From: an uncultured Clostridia bacterium
GTDB taxonomy: Bacteria > Bacillota > Clostridia > TANB77 > CAG-508
Direction of reading: 5' to 3'
DNA length: 32,504 bases
Assembly (NCBI GenBank): GCA_944387555.1
Contig: CALXFH010000015.1
Coordinates: forward strand, 1-32,504
Positions 30,525 to 32,504 of this stretch are shown here, in pieces. The notes under the pieces were generated by a model, which saw only the letters and a program-made list of their open reading frames with translations, was not told the DNA's origin and did not search any database. The translations under genes and the position numbers were made by a program. Each line of letters opens with the position of its first letter. Within the stretch, counting starts at the first letter, position 1.

Positions 30525-32267
30525 TTACTTGTTTTCAGAATCATCCGATTCAACAGTCTCAGACTCTTCCGTTTTTCCGGAATCATCTTTTGCAAGAGCA
30601 CTAAGCCCAGCCCCAATTGCCTTGGAAATATCTGCTACTTCGTCAGTAACGGGACGTCCATTAAGGGCTTCATTCTCAACATTGAGTGCTTTCATAAGAC
30701 CCGGAAGTTGAGAAAGTGTGTCAATCAGGATGTTTCCTGTACCGCCTCCATTGGCCACCGGGATACTTCCTCCACCAATGTTGATGAATTCAGCATTCTG
30801 GCCAACGTTTGCCATAATCTCAGCCTGAGCAGTTGCAATCTTAATCTGAGCATCGGTCTGAATCTTGAGTTTCTCAATCTCAAAGTTGACCTTATCATTC
30901 GATGCTCTAGCCGCTGCGAGCTCCCTTTCACCTTCAGCCTGTGCAAGAAGTTTGGCTTTAATTCCCTCAGCTTCTGCAAGCTGTTGTGCTTTAGTACCTT
31001 CAGCATCTGCAAGCAAATCTGCTTTTTTGCCTTCAGCATCTGCAAGAGCTTTCGCCTTGGCTACATCAGCATTAGCTTGACCTTCAGCACGGGTTTTGGC
31101 AGCTTCTGCTTCTGCTGCTTTTTTAACAGCTTCTGCATCATTTGTAGCAACCTTGACTCTTGCCTCAGCCTGAGTAGTTGCTACATCTGCTTCACCTTGT
31201 GCCTTCTTACGTGCAGCATTCGCCTCTCGTTCAGCAACCTGAATTTTTGCATCAGCTTCAATTGCCTGAACATTTGCATCAGCTTCGGCGTTAACTTTCT
31301 TGGTTGCCTTTTCCGCTTCTGCCCTGGTGACCATCACCTCTCGTTCCTTCTGAGCAGCCAGGTTTGCCTGCTCTTGACGAGTAATCTCAACTGCGCCCTT
31401 TTTCTCCTCAACTTCTTGCTGACGGATTGTCGCTTGAAGCTCTTTAGCAATATCGGCATTAGCACTTTCTGTATCAGTTTCAATCTTAAACTTTGCAATT
31501 TTTACGTCTGTTTCTTTTCTTTTCGCCGCTTGTTGCTGTTCAGCATCCATCTTTGCGACTTCAGACTGCTGCTTTGCTGCAGCTTCCGCTATTTCAGCAT
31601 CTTTCTTTGCCTCAGCTTGCTTTTGACGTGTAACTTTTTCTACCTCTGCCTTTTTAACTTCAGCCGCCTGTCTTTTATCAGCAGCATCAATAGCAGCGAT
31701 ATCATCAAAATAGCCATTATTGTCTGTAACATCCTGAATATTCAAAGAGACAAGCTCAAGTCCCATATTATCAAACTCATCAGCTACGCCCGCTTGAATT
31801 TGTTTTTTGAAACTTTCCTTATCTTTAAGAATTTGTTCAGGAGTCATAGATGCTACAACATCTCTGACTGTACCCATAAGGGTGAGTTTAACATCATCAA
31901 TAATGCCATCTTTACCTCTTTCTTTAAAAGAGGTAATTGCTACACGAAGCTTTTCAGGGTTTGAGATGCAAGGCCTAATCTGTGCAGTCCAGTCACAAAT
32001 AACCGGAACAGCAGTTGAGGTTTTTATCTCATCAGAATCTGCCGATACAGTCAGCATGCAAAGGTCAAAATAGCTTGCTTTCCGGAAAATCGGAATAACA
32101 AATGCTCCGCCTGACACTTTAATGATAGGTTCTTTACCACCAGTGATAATAAGAGCCTTATCAACATCTGCTACCTTATAAATTGCCTTGCAAAAAAGTA
32201 TAATCAATACAAGAACAACTATGCCGATGCCTACAGGAACAAGAATACTCATCAAACCACTCAACAT
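30525..32267 (-). CDS. Flotillin-like SPFH protein, foreign composition
   Basis: Membrane scaffold protein of the flotillin/YuaG/YqiK group. A single N-terminal membrane segment (SILVPVGIGIVVLVLIILFC) is followed by the SPFH/PHB domain (about 35-190: VPVICDWTAQIRPCISNPEK, LVSLNIQDVTDNNGYF). A long Ala/Glu/Lys-rich coiled coil (about 190-480) includes repeated EAEG-type units such as ALADAEGKKADLLADAEGTK. The Gly-rich/acidic tail has NIGGGSIPVANGGG. I chose ATG 32267 since AAAGGAGAAACC precedes it (580 residues). The gene is much richer in GC and uses different codons from all other genes here, including one in-frame CGG (32082-32084) as Arg. It is likely a recent acquisition. It has its own promoter and terminator. 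Confidence 0.9.
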   Translation of the reverse strand: MLSGLMSILVPVGIGIVVLVLIILFCKAIYKVADVDKALIITGGKEPIIKVSGGAFVIPIFRKASYFDLCMLTVSADSDEIKTSTAVPVICDWTAQIRPCISNPEKLRVAITSFKERGKDGIIDDVKLTLMGTVRDVVASMTPEQILKDKESFKKQIQAGVADEFDNMGLELVSLNIQDVTDNNGYFDDIAAIDAADKRQAAEVKKAEVEKVTRQKQAEAKKDAEIAEAAAKQQSEVAKMDAEQQQAAKRKETDVKIAKFKIETDTESANADIAKELQATIRQQEVEEKKGAVEITRQEQANLAAQKEREVMVTRAEAEKATKKVNAEADANVQAIEADAKIQVAEREANAARKKAQGEADVATTQAEARVKVATNDAEAVKKAAEAEAAKTRAEGQANADVAKAKALADAEGKKADLLADAEGTKAQQLAEAEGIKAKLLAQAEGERELAAARASNDKVNFEIEKLKIQTDAQIKIATAQAEIMANVGQNAEFINIGGGSIPVANGGGTGNILIDTLSQLPGLMKALNVENEALNGRPVTDEVADISKAIGAGLSALAKDDSGKTEESETVESDDSENK

Positions 32268-32381
32268 GGTTTCTCCTTTATACTGCATTTTGAATCAGTT
32301 CCTATAAACCGCTTATCACTAACTTATTTACACCTCCAAACATAATTATACGATTGAAGTTAGCAATAAAACTCGTTTTTT

Positions 32382-32410
32382 ATTATACTACGTTTTGTAA
32401 AAAATTTCAA
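32382..32410 (-). promoter_or_regulatory. Sigma-A promoter upstream of the flotillin gene
   Basis: On the minus strand, TTGAAA (32405-32410), a 17-base spacer and TATAAT (32382-32387). It is host-like and AT-rich, unlike the coding sequence it drives. An orphan Shine-Dalgarno (GGAGGTG, near 32327-32337) lies between, followed by stop codons and no ORF. Confidence 0.7.
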
Positions 32411-32504
32411 GTTTAAGAATATTCAAGTGTATTTAATTTATGATAAAATCACCTTAAAAGTTTATAAACGAATATTTCACCCTAAATGTATAAAAATAGA
32501 AGTT

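Noticed and set aside
30708..31964. A 418-codon plus-strand ORF antisense to the flotillin gene
   Set aside because: It is the Cys/Phe/Ser-rich shadow of the Ala/Glu coiled-coil repeats, with no ribosome site and no family resemblance.

Overview
The window looks like chromosome from an AT-rich, spore-forming member of the Clostridia, probably an uncultured gut lineage. This is an inference from the very low GC, the sporulation genes (spoVG, spoIVB, an alpha/beta-type SASP), strong Shine-Dalgarno sites and Firmicutes-type sigma-A/sigma-H promoters. No rRNA, tRNA, CRISPR or insertion sequence was recognised.

Layout. 226-1096 (+): cation efflux transporter. 1139-5604 (-): pth, an RNase E/G gene, rimO and an unknown acidic protein, preceded by a 500-base leader region with duplicated sigma-A promoters and a possible small RNA. 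6100-8042: divergent spoVG (-, sigma-H promoter) and murC (+). 8252-9488 (-): spoIVB. 9584-22060 (-): a 13-gene Tad-like pilus/secretion operon (CpaB-like, two CpaE/MinD-like proteins, a membrane-anchored TadA ATPase, a fused TadB-TadC protein, and eight small or large pilin-like proteins). 22170-23054 (-): Cof-type HAD phosphatase. 23221-23418 (+): SASP. 23500-26013 (-): AlbA_2/ATPase regulator, MazG-like protein, NUDIX protein. 26127-28582 (-): hpf, recO, yqzL, era. 28695-30315 (-): small genes (Ppx-like fragment, HAD, NUDIX). 30525-32267 (-): a flotillin whose base composition is clearly foreign.

Main discovery. Three genes (cation efflux, spoIVB and the AlbA_2 regulator) are broken by a total of four +1 frame breaks. 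At every one, the zero-frame codon is CGG, and skipping its C lets the ribosome read GGN (Gly) and continue in the frame that matches the protein family. In the other AT-rich genes (roughly 9,000 codons read by eye) I found no in-frame CGG codon, although about two dozen CGG triplets occur out of frame. This suggests that CGG is an unassigned or 'hungry' codon here, and that +1 frameshifting (or four-base CGGN decoding) at CGG is a general feature of this organism's translation. The only in-frame CGG read without a break is in the foreign-looking flotillin gene. Expression of SpoIVB, a key sporulation protease, would depend on this event.

Other noteworthy items: pilin-like proteins with no leader peptide and no prepilin peptidase nearby; a near-identical tandem pilin duplication; a long bipartite palindrome after murC; REP-like GC-rich intergenic repeats; and a 5'-terminal hairpin at the spoVG transcript start.
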